43,403 bases of DNA from Nocardioides sp. Root190. GTDB lineage: Bacteria > Actinomycetota > Actinomycetes > Propionibacteriales > Nocardioidaceae. The position numbers and the translations under genes are program-made. The DNA lies in assembly GCF_001428565.1 (NCBI RefSeq), contig NZ_LMIA01000010.1:573396-616798 (forward strand). Direction: 5' to 3'. Under the pieces are notes generated by a model that saw only the letters and a program-made list of their open reading frames with translations, ran no database searches and was not told the DNA's origin. This document shows, piece by piece, positions 1 to 7,973 of the stretch. Each line of letters starts with the position of its first letter. Positions within the stretch are counted from its first letter, which is position 1.

Positions 1-1
1 G

Positions 2-1753
2 CCGACCCCGCCGTTCGCGAAGTGGTTCGTCGGCGGCACCCTCAACGCCGCCCACAACTGCGTGGACCGCCACGTCGAGGCCGGCCGCGGCGACAAGGTC
101 GCGATCCACTGGGTCGGCGAACCGATCGACGACAAGCGCGACATCACCTACTCCGAGCTCAAGGACGAGGTGTCCCGGGCCGCGAACGCGCTGAGTGACC
201 TCGGCGTGGGCTCCGGCGACCGGGTCGCGATCTACATGCCGATGATCCCCGAGGCGATCGTCGCGATGCTCGCCTGCGCCCGTCTCGGCGCCCCGCACAC
301 GGTGGTCTTCGGTGGCTTCTCCTCCGAGGCCCTCGCCTCCCGCATCGAGGACTGCGGGGCCAAGGTCGTCATCACCGCCGACGGCGGCTACCGACGGGGG
401 GCCGCCGCGGCCCTCAAGCCCGCTGTCGACGAGGCCCGCACCAAGACCGCCGCTGCCGGTCACGTGGTGGAGAAGGTCCTGGTCGTACGTCGTACCGGCC
501 AGGAGGTGGCATGGGACGACGCGGTCGACGTGTGGTGGCACGACGTGGTCGACACCGCCTCGACCGAGCACACCCCCGAGGCCTTCGACGCCGAGCACCC
601 GCTCTACGTCATGTACACCTCCGGCACGACCGGCAAGCCCAAGGGCATCCTGCACACCACCGGCGGCTACCTGGTCGGCTCCGCCTACACCCACCACTCG
701 ATCTTCGACCTCAAGGCCGACACCGACGTGTACTGGTGCACCGCCGACATCGGCTGGGTCACCGGACACTCCTACATCGTCTACGGGCCGCTGGCCAACG
801 GCGCCACCCAGGTCGTCTACGAAGGCACGCCCGACTCCCCCGAGCCCGGCCGCTGGTGGCAGATCATCCAGGACTACAAGGTCTCGCTGTTCTACACCGC
901 ACCCACCGCGATCCGCTCCTTCATGAAGCAGGGCAGCGAGGTCCCCGACTCCTTCGACATGTCCTCGCTGCGGATCCTCGGCTCGGTCGGCGAACCCATC
1001 AACCCCGAGGCCTACGTCTGGTACCGCCACGTGATCGGTGGGGACCGTACGCCGGTCGTGGACACCTGGTGGCAGACCGAGACCGGCTCGGTCCTGATCT
1101 CCCCCCTGCCGGGCGTCACCGCGGGCAAGCCCGGCTCGGCGATGACCGCGATCCCCGGCATCGAGGCCGAGGTCGTCGACGACGAGGGCAAGCCCGTCCC
1201 CAACGGATCCGGTGGCTACCTCGTGATCACCTCGCCGTGGCCCTCGATGCTGCGCACCATCTGGGGCGACGACGAACGCTACGTCGACACCTACTGGTCC
1301 CGCTTCAAGGCAAATGATCAGAGGGGGGCCTACTACTTCGCCGGCGACGGCGCGAAGAAGGACACCGACGGCCACCGCCTCTCCACCACCGAGATCGAGT
1401 CCGCACTGGTCTCGCACCCCAAGGTCGCCGAGTCCGCCGTCGTGGGCGCCACCGACCCCGACACCGGGCAGGCCGTCGTGGCCTACGTCATCCTGCGCAA
1501 CGAGGCAGGCGACGGAGGGCCCGACATCATCAAGGAGCTCTCCGACCACGTCCGCAAGGAGATCGGGCCGATCGCCAAGCCCCGCCAGATCATGATCGTC
1601 CCCGAGCTCCCCAAGACCCGCTCGGGCAAGATCATGCGCCGCCTGCTCCGCGACGTCGCCGAGGGCCGCGCCGTCGGCGACACCCAGACCCTGGCCGACG
1701 CCTCGATCATGGACCTCATCTCCGGCGCCCAGGCCACCACCACCGAGGACTGA
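2..1753 (+). CDS. acs: Acetate-CoA ligase (acetyl-CoA synthetase), 5' partial, hinge motif missing
   Basis: AMP-forming acetyl-CoA synthetase, which makes acetyl-CoA from acetate, ATP and CoA in the cytoplasm. The frame is open from base 2 and the true start lies before the window; 583 residues are visible. Family signatures are FAKWFVGGTLNAAHNCVDRH at the left edge, the P-loop YTSGTTGKPKG (about 613-645), the adenylate motif WWQTETGS (about 1067-1090), FAGDGAKK, and the C-terminal SGKIMRR containing the catalytic and acetylation-target lysine. The oddity is at 1372/1373: GDGAKKDTDG runs straight into HRLSTTEIE, whereas Acs proteins normally have about 16 more residues there carrying the GRVDDVxNVSG hinge (A8) motif. 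The frame is kept, consistent with an in-frame loss of 48 nt. That removes an AMP-contacting Arg and the hinge Asp, so full activity is doubtful. A short segment before it (KANDQRGA, about 1308-1331) also looks longer than usual. Confidence 0.93.
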   Translation, partial: PTPPFAKWFVGGTLNAAHNCVDRHVEAGRGDKVAIHWVGEPIDDKRDITYSELKDEVSRAANALSDLGVGSGDRVAIYMPMIPEAIVAMLACARLGAPHTVVFGGFSSEALASRIEDCGAKVVITADGGYRRGAAAALKPAVDEARTKTAAAGHVVEKVLVVRRTGQEVAWDDAVDVWWHDVVDTASTEHTPEAFDAEHPLYVMYTSGTTGKPKGILHTTGGYLVGSAYTHHSIFDLKADTDVYWCTADIGWVTGHSYIVYGPLANGATQVVYEGTPDSPEPGRWWQIIQDYKVSLFYTAPTAIRSFMKQGSEVPDSFDMSSLRILGSVGEPINPEAYVWYRHVIGGDRTPVVDTWWQTETGSVLISPLPGVTAGKPGSAMTAIPGIEAEVVDDEGKPVPNGSGGYLVITSPWPSMLRTIWGDDERYVDTYWSRFKANDQRGAYYFAGDGAKKDTDGHRLSTTEIESALVSHPKVAESAVVGATDPDTGQAVVAYVILRNEAGDGGPDIIKELSDHVRKEIGPIAKPRQIMIVPELPKTRSGKIMRRLLRDVAEGRAVGDTQTLADASIMDLISGAQATTTED

Positions 1754-1771
1754 GTCCCTCAGCCGCTCTGG

Positions 1772-1806
1772 ACGGGCACCCGCGACTACTGTTCACGGGT
1801 GCCCGT
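1772..1806. terminator. 11-bp perfect inverted repeat spanning the end of acs and the next start codon
   Basis: ACGGGCACCCG (1772-1782) and CGGGTGCCCGT (1796-1806) are perfect inverted complements with a 13-nt loop, starting 19 nt after the acs stop. As RNA this would be a strong GC-rich hairpin, so it may end acs transcripts, although no U-tract follows. The loop contains the candidate -10 of the next gene and the right arm contains its GTG start, so it could instead be an operator. Confidence 0.5.
1787..1792 (+). promoter_or_regulatory. Candidate -10 (TACTGT) for a leaderless transcript
   Basis: TACTGT lies exactly 6 nt before the GTG start at 1799, the spacing expected if transcription begins at or next to the start codon. 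No convincing -35 or Shine-Dalgarno sequence is visible. The same spacing recurs at several genes in this window. Confidence 0.4.
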
Positions 1807-2218
1807 TCTCACGCCCGTCGACCTTTCGGACCTGCCTGCGACCCTCGCCGACTTCTGGACCGAGTACCACCTCTGCATCCTGAGCACCCTGGATCGTGAG
1901 GGCGCTCCGCACGCCGTACCGGTGGGGGCGATCCTCGATCCAGAGGAGCAGTGCGCCTGGGTGATCACCCGACGCGGATCGCAGAAGGTCACCAACCTGC
2001 GTCGCGACCCCCGCCTCACCATCAGCCAGGTCGACCGGGGCCGCTGGTCGACCCTGGTCGGCACCGCGGAGGTCCTCGAGGACGAGGGGTCGGTCGCCCG
2101 GGCCTGCGAGATGTACGCCTCCCGCTACCGCACGCCGTCCCCGAACCCGGAACGGGTCGCGATCCGGATCACGATCGACCGGGTCCTCGGATCGACCCAG
2201 GTGCTGTCCGACGCCTGA
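1799..2218 (+). CDS. PPOX-class (pyridoxamine 5'-phosphate oxidase fold) F420- or flavin-dependent protein
   Basis: 139-residue single-domain split-barrel protein. The N-terminal stretch YHLCILSTLDREGAPHAVPV is the usual opening strand pair of PPOX-family proteins, followed by VITRRGSQKVTNLRRDPRLT and a central WSTLVGTAEVLED. In actinobacteria this subfamily commonly binds F420 or FMN and reduces small hydrophobic substrates; the substrate cannot be told from sequence. The GTG start is chosen because it gives the complete fold and no good start lies downstream. It ends 7 nt before the convergent small membrane protein gene. Confidence 0.85.
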   Translation: MPVLTPVDLSDLPATLADFWTEYHLCILSTLDREGAPHAVPVGAILDPEEQCAWVITRRGSQKVTNLRRDPRLTISQVDRGRWSTLVGTAEVLEDEGSVARACEMYASRYRTPSPNPERVAIRITIDRVLGSTQVLSDA

Positions 2219-2225
2219 CCCGGCC

Positions 2226-2519
2226 TCACCGGGTCAGCGTCTTGTCGACCACCTTGTTGGCGATCGCGGCGATCAGGGCGATGCCGGCGACCAGCTGGAA
2301 GACGACGAGCAGCTCCGGGTTGCTGATCACGGTGCCCGTCTCGTGGATGCCGAAGATCGCGCCGATGACGTCCGCCTTGCTGGTGCAGGATCCCGACGAG
2401 CAGTAGTAGCCCGGTGCGGTCTCGACGAGCAGCGAGGCGCCGAGCATCGCTCCGAGGAGCGTGACGAGGGCGACCGAGCCGACGATCTTGGTCGGGGTGA
2501 GGTTGCGGAAGAGGTTCAT
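2226..2519 (-). CDS. Small membrane protein of unknown function
   Basis: 97 residues with an N-terminal hydrophobic helix (about 12-32, VGSVALVTLLGAMLGASLLV), a loop with two nearby cysteines (YYCSSGSCTSK) and a second hydrophobic helix (about 68-87). The two cysteines between the helices could form a disulphide outside the membrane. The ATG at 2519 is preceded by AAAGG at a suitable distance. It lies 65 nt downstream of nhaA on the same strand and may be co-transcribed. I do not recognise a family. Confidence 0.65.
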   Translation of the reverse strand: MNLFRNLTPTKIVGSVALVTLLGAMLGASLLVETAPGYYCSSGSCTSKADVIGAIFGIHETGTVISNPELLVVFQLVAGIALIAAIANKVVDKTLTR

Positions 2520-2584
2520 GACTTCGGCCTTTCAGGTCCGGGAGTGGATGTCCCCACCCTCGTCCGCACCCGCTCGTCGCGACG

Positions 2585-3964
2585 TCAGGAATCCGACGTC
2601 TGCTCCGTCGGCTCGACGACAGACCTGCCCACCGCGAGCAGCACGGCGACACCCACGACCGCCGCCACCACGGACGCGAGCAGGATCCCGACCTTGGCGT
2701 CCGCCGTCAGGATCTCCTCCCCCGGGAACGACAGTCCGGCGATGAAGAGCGAGACCGTGAACCCGATGCCGGCGACGAAGCCGATGCCGATGACCTGCGC
2801 CCAGCTCGTGCCCGACGGCAGCCGCGCCAGGCCGAGGCGCACGGCGAGGAGGCACGCGAGCCCGATCCCGATCGGCTTCCCGAGGACCAGGCCGGCACCG
2901 ATCCCGAGGGCCACCGTCGAGGTGAGGGCCTCGCCGAGCGCGCCGCCCGTCAGCACGACACCTGCGTTGGCGAGCGCGAAGACCGGCAGCACGAGGTACG
3001 CCGAGACGGGGTGCAGCCGGGCCTGCAGCCGCTCGACGACGGGCACCGACTCGACCACGAGGAACCGCAGTCGGTGCATCTCCTCGGCGTCCAGCTCGTT
3101 GTCGCGGAGCGCGTCGGCGGCGTACTCGGTCGCCACCGCGGGACGGAGCAGCGCGACGGCGGGCGTGAGCAGACCGAGCGCGACGCCGGCGAGGGTGGCG
3201 TGCACGCCTGACTGCAGCATCGCGAACCAGGTCGCGATCCCCAGCAGGACGTAGAGCGGGATCGACCAGACCCGGGCAGCACGCAGGACCACCATCGCGA
3301 CGAGCAACCCGATCGCGATCGCGAGCCAGCCCAGCGACAGGTCGGCGGTGTAGAACACCGCGATCACCAGGATCGCGCCGATGTCGTCGACGATCGCCAG
3401 GGTCAGCAGGAAGAGTCGCGCCGCCGAGGGGATCCGTCGCCCGAGCACCCCGAGGACCCCCACGGCGAAGGCGATGTCGGTCGCCATCGGGATTCCCCAG
3501 CCCGCGCCGGTCTCCGGTCCCCCTGCGATCGCGACGTAGACCAGCGCCGGGACGACCATGCCGCCGAGGGCGCCGACGATCGGCAGGGCTGCAGTGCGCG
3601 GGTCGCGCAGGTCACCGTGGACCAGCTCGTACTTGATCTCGAGGCCGACGACGAAGAAGAACAGCGTCATCAGGCCGTCGTTGACCCAGTGCTGGAGGGA
3701 CTCCTCCAGGCGCCAGTCACCGATGTCGATCGCGATCGGCGTGTGCCAGAAGTGGTCGTAGCCCGACGCCCATCCGTCGAACGGCAGGTTCACCCAGAGC
3801 AGTGCCACCAGCGTCGCTGCCAGCAGCAGGACCGATCCCGCCGACTCGACGTGGAGAAACTCCCGGACCGGGCGGGCGACGTACCGCGCCAGGGGCCGGT
3901 CGCTGGCGGTGAAGACAGGGCCATGACGCCAGAGGTCGTCAGGAGTGGGAGGGGTGTCGGTCAC
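2585..3964 (-). CDS. nhaA: Na+/H+ antiporter NhaA
   Basis: 459-residue inner-membrane electrogenic sodium/proton antiporter for pH and Na+ homeostasis. The family's defining residues are present: D163 in ATDIAFAVGVLGVLG and the paired aspartates D193-D194 in IVDDIGAI, equivalent to D133 and D163/D164 of E. coli NhaA. About a dozen hydrophobic segments follow the opening FLHVESAGSVLLLAAT. The GTG start at 3964 gives the usual short cytoplasmic N-terminus. The gene is divergent from the holin-family gene at 4064 with a 99-bp shared upstream region. Confidence 0.95.
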   Translation of the reverse strand: MTDTPPTPDDLWRHGPVFTASDRPLARYVARPVREFLHVESAGSVLLLAATLVALLWVNLPFDGWASGYDHFWHTPIAIDIGDWRLEESLQHWVNDGLMTLFFFVVGLEIKYELVHGDLRDPRTAALPIVGALGGMVVPALVYVAIAGGPETGAGWGIPMATDIAFAVGVLGVLGRRIPSAARLFLLTLAIVDDIGAILVIAVFYTADLSLGWLAIAIGLLVAMVVLRAARVWSIPLYVLLGIATWFAMLQSGVHATLAGVALGLLTPAVALLRPAVATEYAADALRDNELDAEEMHRLRFLVVESVPVVERLQARLHPVSAYLVLPVFALANAGVVLTGGALGEALTSTVALGIGAGLVLGKPIGIGLACLLAVRLGLARLPSGTSWAQVIGIGFVAGIGFTVSLFIAGLSFPGEEILTADAKVGILLASVVAAVVGVAVLLAVGRSVVEPTEQTSDS

Positions 3965-4050
3965 GACGGAATCCGATGGTCGAGAGGGCAGGGGCGGTCA
4001 CATGCCGACCAGACTTCCCGGCTCACCTGCAGTCAGCCTATCGCTATCGG

Positions 4051-4056
4051 TAAGGT
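4051..4056 (+). promoter_or_regulatory. Candidate -10 (TAAGGT) for a leaderless transcript
   Basis: TAAGGT is 7 nt before the ATG at 4064, inside the divergent nhaA/holin spacer. No Shine-Dalgarno sequence fits between it and the ATG. Confidence 0.4.
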
Positions 4057-4063
4057 CGACCGC

Positions 4064-4465
4064 ATGGCCATCGAAGAGCTCCGCGAAGAGCCGACCATCG
4101 GGCGCCTCATCAAGGACGCCCAGACGGACTTCTCCACGATCATGCGCAAGGAGATCCAGCTCGCCAAGAGCGAGCTGAAGGTCAGCGTGACCGCTGGCGG
4201 TGTGGGCCTCGGCCTCGTCGCCGCCGCGGGCTTCCTGCTGGTCCTCGCCGTCATCATGCTGTCGGTCGCCATCGCCTACCTGATCCACTGGAACGGTTCC
4301 GGGCTGGACCTGCACTGGGCCTTCCTGATCGTCTTCGGGTTCTACGTCCTGCTGGCTGGCCTGCTGCTGTTCCTGGCAGTACGCAGCTTCAAGAAGGTCA
4401 AGGCACCCGAGAAGGCGATCGAACAGGGGCGCGAGATCCCACGCGCCCTCAAGGGCAAGGCCTGA
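4064..4465 (+). CDS. Phage-holin-family (DUF1469-like) membrane protein
   Basis: 133 residues. An amphipathic N-terminal region (TIGRLIKDAQTDFSTIMRKE) is followed by two long hydrophobic segments (about 44-68 and 81-104) and a basic tail. This matches the actinobacterial 'putative holin superfamily 3' group (PF07332 type), which are host membrane proteins rather than lysis holins in most genomes. The frame stays open upstream to 3617, but the ATG at 4064 is the start because upstream residues are the reverse face of nhaA and are rich in charged, non-family sequence. It lies 37 nt before the kinase gene. Confidence 0.82.
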   Translation: MAIEELREEPTIGRLIKDAQTDFSTIMRKEIQLAKSELKVSVTAGGVGLGLVAAAGFLLVLAVIMLSVAIAYLIHWNGSGLDLHWAFLIVFGFYVLLAGLLLFLAVRSFKKVKAPEKAIEQGREIPRALKGKA

Positions 4466-4502
4466 CCCATCGCTTGACCTGATCGACCGGAAAGGGGCGG
4501 AC

Positions 4503-5369
4503 ATGGCGCGTCAACCGGTCGTCGCCGGGCGAGCCGAGGAGCTGCTGGGCTCGGCCGTGGTCGCCACCGCGCCCGTAGCCGGCGGCGACGTCTCGACCGC
4601 CGTCAAGCTGCGCCTCTCGAGCGGGCGCACCGCGTTCCTCAAGACCCTCACCAGCGCCCCTCCCGGCTTCTTCGAGCGCGAGGCCGCCGGTCTGGCCTGG
4701 CTTGCGGAGACGAGTGCCGACGGTGGCGTGACGACGCCCGAGGTCCTCGCGGTCGACCACGACTGCCTGATCCTGGCGTGGGTCGAGCCGGCTCGGCCGA
4801 GTGCCGAGGCGGCCAGCGCCTTCGGCCGTGCGCTCGCCCGGACCCACGCCGCCGGCGCAGACGCCTTCGGCGCCACCGAGGAGGGCTACATCGGCCGCCT
4901 TCCCCTGCTCAACCGGACCCTCCCGAGCTGGCCGGAGTTCTACGCCGAGCGGCGGATCGCGCCCTACCTCAAGGTCCTGCGCGACAAGGACCTCATCAGC
5001 CTCGAGGACGCCGCGACCATCGACTCCGCCGTGTCCCGAGGACCCTCGATCGTCCCCGACGAACCGCCCGCCCGACTGCACGGCGACCTGTGGAACGGCA
5101 ACGTGCTGTGGGCCGGCGAGGACCGCACCGTGGTGATCGACCCGGCGACCTACGGCGGCCACCGCGAGGTCGACCTGGCCATGCTCGCGCTCTTCGGCCT
5201 CCCCCAGCTCCCGCAGGCGATGGCGGCCTACGACGAGCTCACGCCGCTCGCCGACGGCTGGGAGGACCGCCTCGCGTTCCACCAGCTGTTCCCACTGCTG
5301 GTCCACGCGTGCCTGTTCGGCGGGCAGTACGCCGCGCGGGCCGCCCGGCTCGCCCAGCGCTACCTCTGA
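4503..5369 (+). CDS. Fructosamine kinase family protein (ketosamine-3-kinase)
   Basis: 288-residue kinase with the aminoglycoside-phosphotransferase fold. Family marks are GGDVSTAVKLRL and FLKTL at the nucleotide-binding lobe, the catalytic loop LHGDLWNGNVLW and the metal-binding VIDPATYGGHREVDLAML, which is typical of fructosamine/ribulosamine-3-kinases rather than antibiotic kinases. Such enzymes phosphorylate sugar adducts on protein amines so that they fall off. Shine-Dalgarno GGAAAGGGG precedes the ATG. It ends with a family-typical LLVHACLFGGQYAARAARL. The next frame begins directly after its TGA without an intervening start codon. Confidence 0.88.
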   Translation: MARQPVVAGRAEELLGSAVVATAPVAGGDVSTAVKLRLSSGRTAFLKTLTSAPPGFFEREAAGLAWLAETSADGGVTTPEVLAVDHDCLILAWVEPARPSAEAASAFGRALARTHAAGADAFGATEEGYIGRLPLLNRTLPSWPEFYAERRIAPYLKVLRDKDLISLEDAATIDSAVSRGPSIVPDEPPARLHGDLWNGNVLWAGEDRTVVIDPATYGGHREVDLAMLALFGLPQLPQAMAAYDELTPLADGWEDRLAFHQLFPLLVHACLFGGQYAARAARLAQRYL

Positions 5370-5387
5370 CGCGCACGCCGTACCTCC

Positions 5388-5765
5388 CTGCTCGACACCC
5401 ATGTCCTGCTGTGGTTGCTCGAGGACAACCCACGCCTCGGCCAGCTGGCCCGTCGCGCCATCACCGCAGCCCCACGGGTCTTCGACTCCGCGATCAGCCA
5501 TGCAGAACTGACGATCAAGCAGATGATCGGGAGGGTCCAGCTGCCCGACGACTTCGTCAGCGGGGTGCGCGAACAAGGTCTGCACCCCCTGGCCTTCACC
5601 GATGATCATGCTCGCGCGGTGGCCCGCTTCGATGACCTCGCCCGACACGACCCGTTCGACCGGATGCTGCTCGCACAGGCCGACGTCGAGCATCTGCCCT
5701 TCGTCACCGCCGACAGGCGACTTCTCGGTCTCGGCCTCCCGTGGGTGCACGACGCCTGCCTCTGA
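5388..5765 (+). CDS. VapC-family PIN-domain toxin, start codon apparently lost
   Basis: PIN ribonuclease of the VapC class. All four acidic positions can be seen: D in [12 protein letters not shown] in ISHAELTIK, and the two D of [15 protein letters not shown], followed by FVTADRRL. The frame is the same as that of the preceding kinase and follows its TGA directly ([11 protein letters not shown]). There is no ATG, GTG or TTG before the catalytic first Asp; the first TTG (5415) would remove DTHVLLW. The boundary given uses a CTG at 5388 as a placeholder. No VapB antitoxin gene precedes it. It is either a 5'-decayed toxin remnant, starts at CTG, or is reached by readthrough of the kinase stop. 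Confidence 0.6.
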   Translation: MLDTHVLLWLLEDNPRLGQLARRAITAAPRVFDSAISHAELTIKQMIGRVQLPDDFVSGVREQGLHPLAFTDDHARAVARFDDLARHDPFDRMLLAQADVEHLPFVTADRRLLGLGLPWVHDACL

Positions 5766-5806
5766 CGCCGACACCGCACTCTCAGCACCCGCTCAGGCCC
5801 ATCAGC

Positions 5807-5812
5807 CATGAT
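5807..5812 (+). promoter_or_regulatory. Candidate -10 (CATGAT) for a leaderless transcript
   Basis: CATGAT is 6 nt before the GTG at 5819. GGGAGG lies between them but abuts the GTG directly, so it is not at Shine-Dalgarno distance. Confidence 0.3.
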
Positions 5813-5818
5813 GGGAGG

Positions 5819-6529
5819 GTGTCCCGTCCTGTCCCGCCTGCCCGCGTCCTGGTCGTCGACGACGACCGCGCCGTGCGGGAGTCGCTGCGGCGCTCCCTCG
5901 CCTTCAACGGGTACGACGTCCACCTGGCCTCCGACGGAGCCGAGGCCCTCGCCGGGATCGGCGCCGTCGCGCCCGACGTGGTGGTGATGGACGTGATGAT
6001 GCCCAAGCTGGACGGGCTCGAGGCGACCCGCGCGTTGCGCGCCGCAGGCAACGACGTCCCCGTCATCGTGCTCACCGCCCGGGATGCGGTCGGCGACCGG
6101 GTCGAAGGCCTGGACGCCGGGGCCGACGACTACCTCACCAAGCCGTTCGCCCTCGAGGAGCTCCTCGCCCGGATCCGTGCGCTGCTGCGCCGGGCCACTC
6201 CTGTCGAGGACGGCGCCGAGGAGGAGGTCCTCTCCTTCGCCGACCTCACCATGAACGTCACCACGCGCGAGGTGCGCCGCGGGGTGCGGCTCATCGAGCT
6301 GACCCGCACCGAGTTCACGCTGCTCGAGATGTTCCTGCGCCGGCCCCGCCGCGTCCTCGACCGCAGCTTCATCCTCGAGGAGGTGTGGGGCTACGACTTC
6401 CCCACGACCGCCAACTCGCTCGAGGTCTACGTCGGCTACCTGCGCCGCAAGACCGAGGCCGAGGAAGAGCCCCGCCTGATCCACACGGTCCGCGGCATCG
6501 GGTACGTCCTGCGCGCGACCGAGTCCTGA
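5819..6529 (+). CDS. OmpR/MprA-type response regulator
   Basis: 236-residue transcription regulator. The receiver domain (about 8-120) has the acidic pocket VVDDD, phosphoacceptor D58 in VVMDVMMPK, and K108 in LTKPF. The C-terminal winged helix (about 138-234) contains [20 protein letters not shown] and [15 protein letters not shown], ending [11 protein letters not shown]. This is closest in pattern to MprA-like regulators that act with a membrane kinase on envelope stress. GTG at 5819 gives the normal short N-terminus; an in-frame upstream extension to 5741 overlaps the PIN frame and has no family support. The kinase gene follows 28 nt later. Confidence 0.93.
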   Translation: MSRPVPPARVLVVDDDRAVRESLRRSLAFNGYDVHLASDGAEALAGIGAVAPDVVVMDVMMPKLDGLEATRALRAAGNDVPVIVLTARDAVGDRVEGLDAGADDYLTKPFALEELLARIRALLRRATPVEDGAEEEVLSFADLTMNVTTREVRRGVRLIELTRTEFTLLEMFLRRPRRVLDRSFILEEVWGYDFPTTANSLEVYVGYLRRKTEAEEEPRLIHTVRGIGYVLRATES

Positions 6530-6557
6530 TCGGGTCCTGACACGTGGCGACCCGGTC

Positions 6558-7973
6558 GTGAGCGACGAGAAGGACCGCGCGGTCGGCGCCAGTGTCGACG
6601 GACGCTGGCACTACCGCCGCTCGCTGGCCAGCCGGGTCATCTGGCTGACCACGATGGCGGTCGGCATGTCGGTCGCCCTGGTCGCCGTGGGCGCCTACAT
6701 CACCGCCCGGGTCCAGATGCAGGACACCCTCGACAACGCGCTCGTCGACCGGGCCAACAAGGCCGCCGCGTCCGACAGCCTGCTGGCCGTCGGCTCGGCA
6801 GGCATCCCCTCGTGGGCGCTCGGCGCGGGCGACGTACGCATCGCCTTCCTCGACTACGAGGGCACGCCCGCCATCCTCGACCGCGGGCCGACCATCGAGC
6901 TCGGCTCCCAGGAGCTCGGGGTGGCGCGCGGCAAGCACGAGCACAGCCTGCGCACCATCGTGATCGCCGGTGAGCGCTACCGGGTGGTGGCGGTGCCGAC
7001 CCAGAAGAAGGGCATCGCGCTGGTCATCGCGCAGCCGCTCGAGGACCAGGACCGCACGCTCGCCCGGCTCGGCTGGGTCACGGTCGCGTTCGGCATCTTC
7101 GGCGTCCTCGCCGCCGGCCTCGCGGGATGGACGGTGGCGAGCAACGGCCTGCGTCCCGTACGACGCCTGAACGACTCGGTCGAGCACATCGCGCGCACCG
7201 AGGACTTCACCCCGCTGGCGGTCGAGGGTGACGACGAGGTCGCCCGGCTGGCCACGGCCTTCAACCACATGCTGCTCGCCCTCGACGCCAGCCGGATCCG
7301 CCAGCGCCAGCTGGTGGCCGACGCCAGCCACGAGCTGCGCACCCCGCTGACCGCCCTGCGCACCAACGTCGAGCTCCTCACGATGAGCGTGCGCAACGAC
7401 GGCATGGCAAGCCTGCCGATCGACGCCCGCGACGAGCTGCTCGACGACGTCCAGGCCCAGATCGAGGAGCTGACCACCCTGATCGGGGACCTCACCGCGC
7501 TCGCCCGCGACGAACCGGTCCGGATCCAGGTGGAGCCCCTCGACCTCGCCGACGTCGTGGACCACGCCGTGCAGCGCGTACGCCGCCGGGCGCCCGGTCT
7601 CACGTTCGAGGTCTTCACGCGTCCGTGGTGGGTCGTCGGCGAGGATGCGGAGCTGGAGCGGGCGGTGACCAACCTGCTCGACAACGCTGCCAAGTGGAGC
7701 CCGGAGGGAGGTCAGGTGACCGTGCGACTCAGCGACGGCGTCCTGACCGTCGACGACCAGGGCAGCGGGATCGCCTCCGCGGACCGGCCGCGGATCTTCG
7801 ACCGGTTCTGGCGCTCCCCGGACGCCCGCACCATGCCCGGCTCGGGCCTGGGCCTGGCGATCGTCCGTCAGGTCGCCGAGCGCCACTCCGGGTCCGTGCA
7901 CGCCACCGAGAACGCCAGCGGCGGAGCGCGGCTCGTGCTCCGCCTGCCCGGAAGGGAGAGCCCCCTTGCCTAG
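6558..7973 (+). CDS. Sensor histidine kinase (MprB-like)
   Basis: 471-residue membrane kinase, partner of the regulator just upstream. A transmembrane helix at about 27-49, an extracytoplasmic sensor of about 120 residues, a second helix at about 173-193, and a HAMP linker lead to the dimerisation/phosphorylation helix DASHELRTPL with H258. The ATPase domain shows NLLDNAAKWSPEGG (N box), DDQGSGI, FDRFWRS and GSGLGLAIVRQVAERH (G2 box). The GTG start at 6558 is the first that places the basic segment before the first helix. Its stop overlaps the following lipoprotein gene by 8 nt, so the three genes are probably one operon. Confidence 0.92.
   Translation: MSDEKDRAVGASVDGRWHYRRSLASRVIWLTTMAVGMSVALVAVGAYITARVQMQDTLDNALVDRANKAAASDSLLAVGSAGIPSWALGAGDVRIAFLDYEGTPAILDRGPTIELGSQELGVARGKHEHSLRTIVIAGERYRVVAVPTQKKGIALVIAQPLEDQDRTLARLGWVTVAFGIFGVLAAGLAGWTVASNGLRPVRRLNDSVEHIARTEDFTPLAVEGDDEVARLATAFNHMLLALDASRIRQRQLVADASHELRTPLTALRTNVELLTMSVRNDGMASLPIDARDELLDDVQAQIEELTTLIGDLTALARDEPVRIQVEPLDLADVVDHAVQRVRRRAPGLTFEVFTRPWWVVGEDAELERAVTNLLDNAAKWSPEGGQVTVRLSDGVLTVDDQGSGIASADRPRIFDRFWRSPDARTMPGSGLGLAIVRQVAERHSGSVHATENASGGARLVLRLPGRESPLA

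Noticed and set aside
4064..4465. Holin-like gene as evidence of a prophage
   Set aside because: No endolysin, portal, capsid, integrase or attachment site is nearby, and this family is a normal chromosomal membrane protein in actinobacteria.
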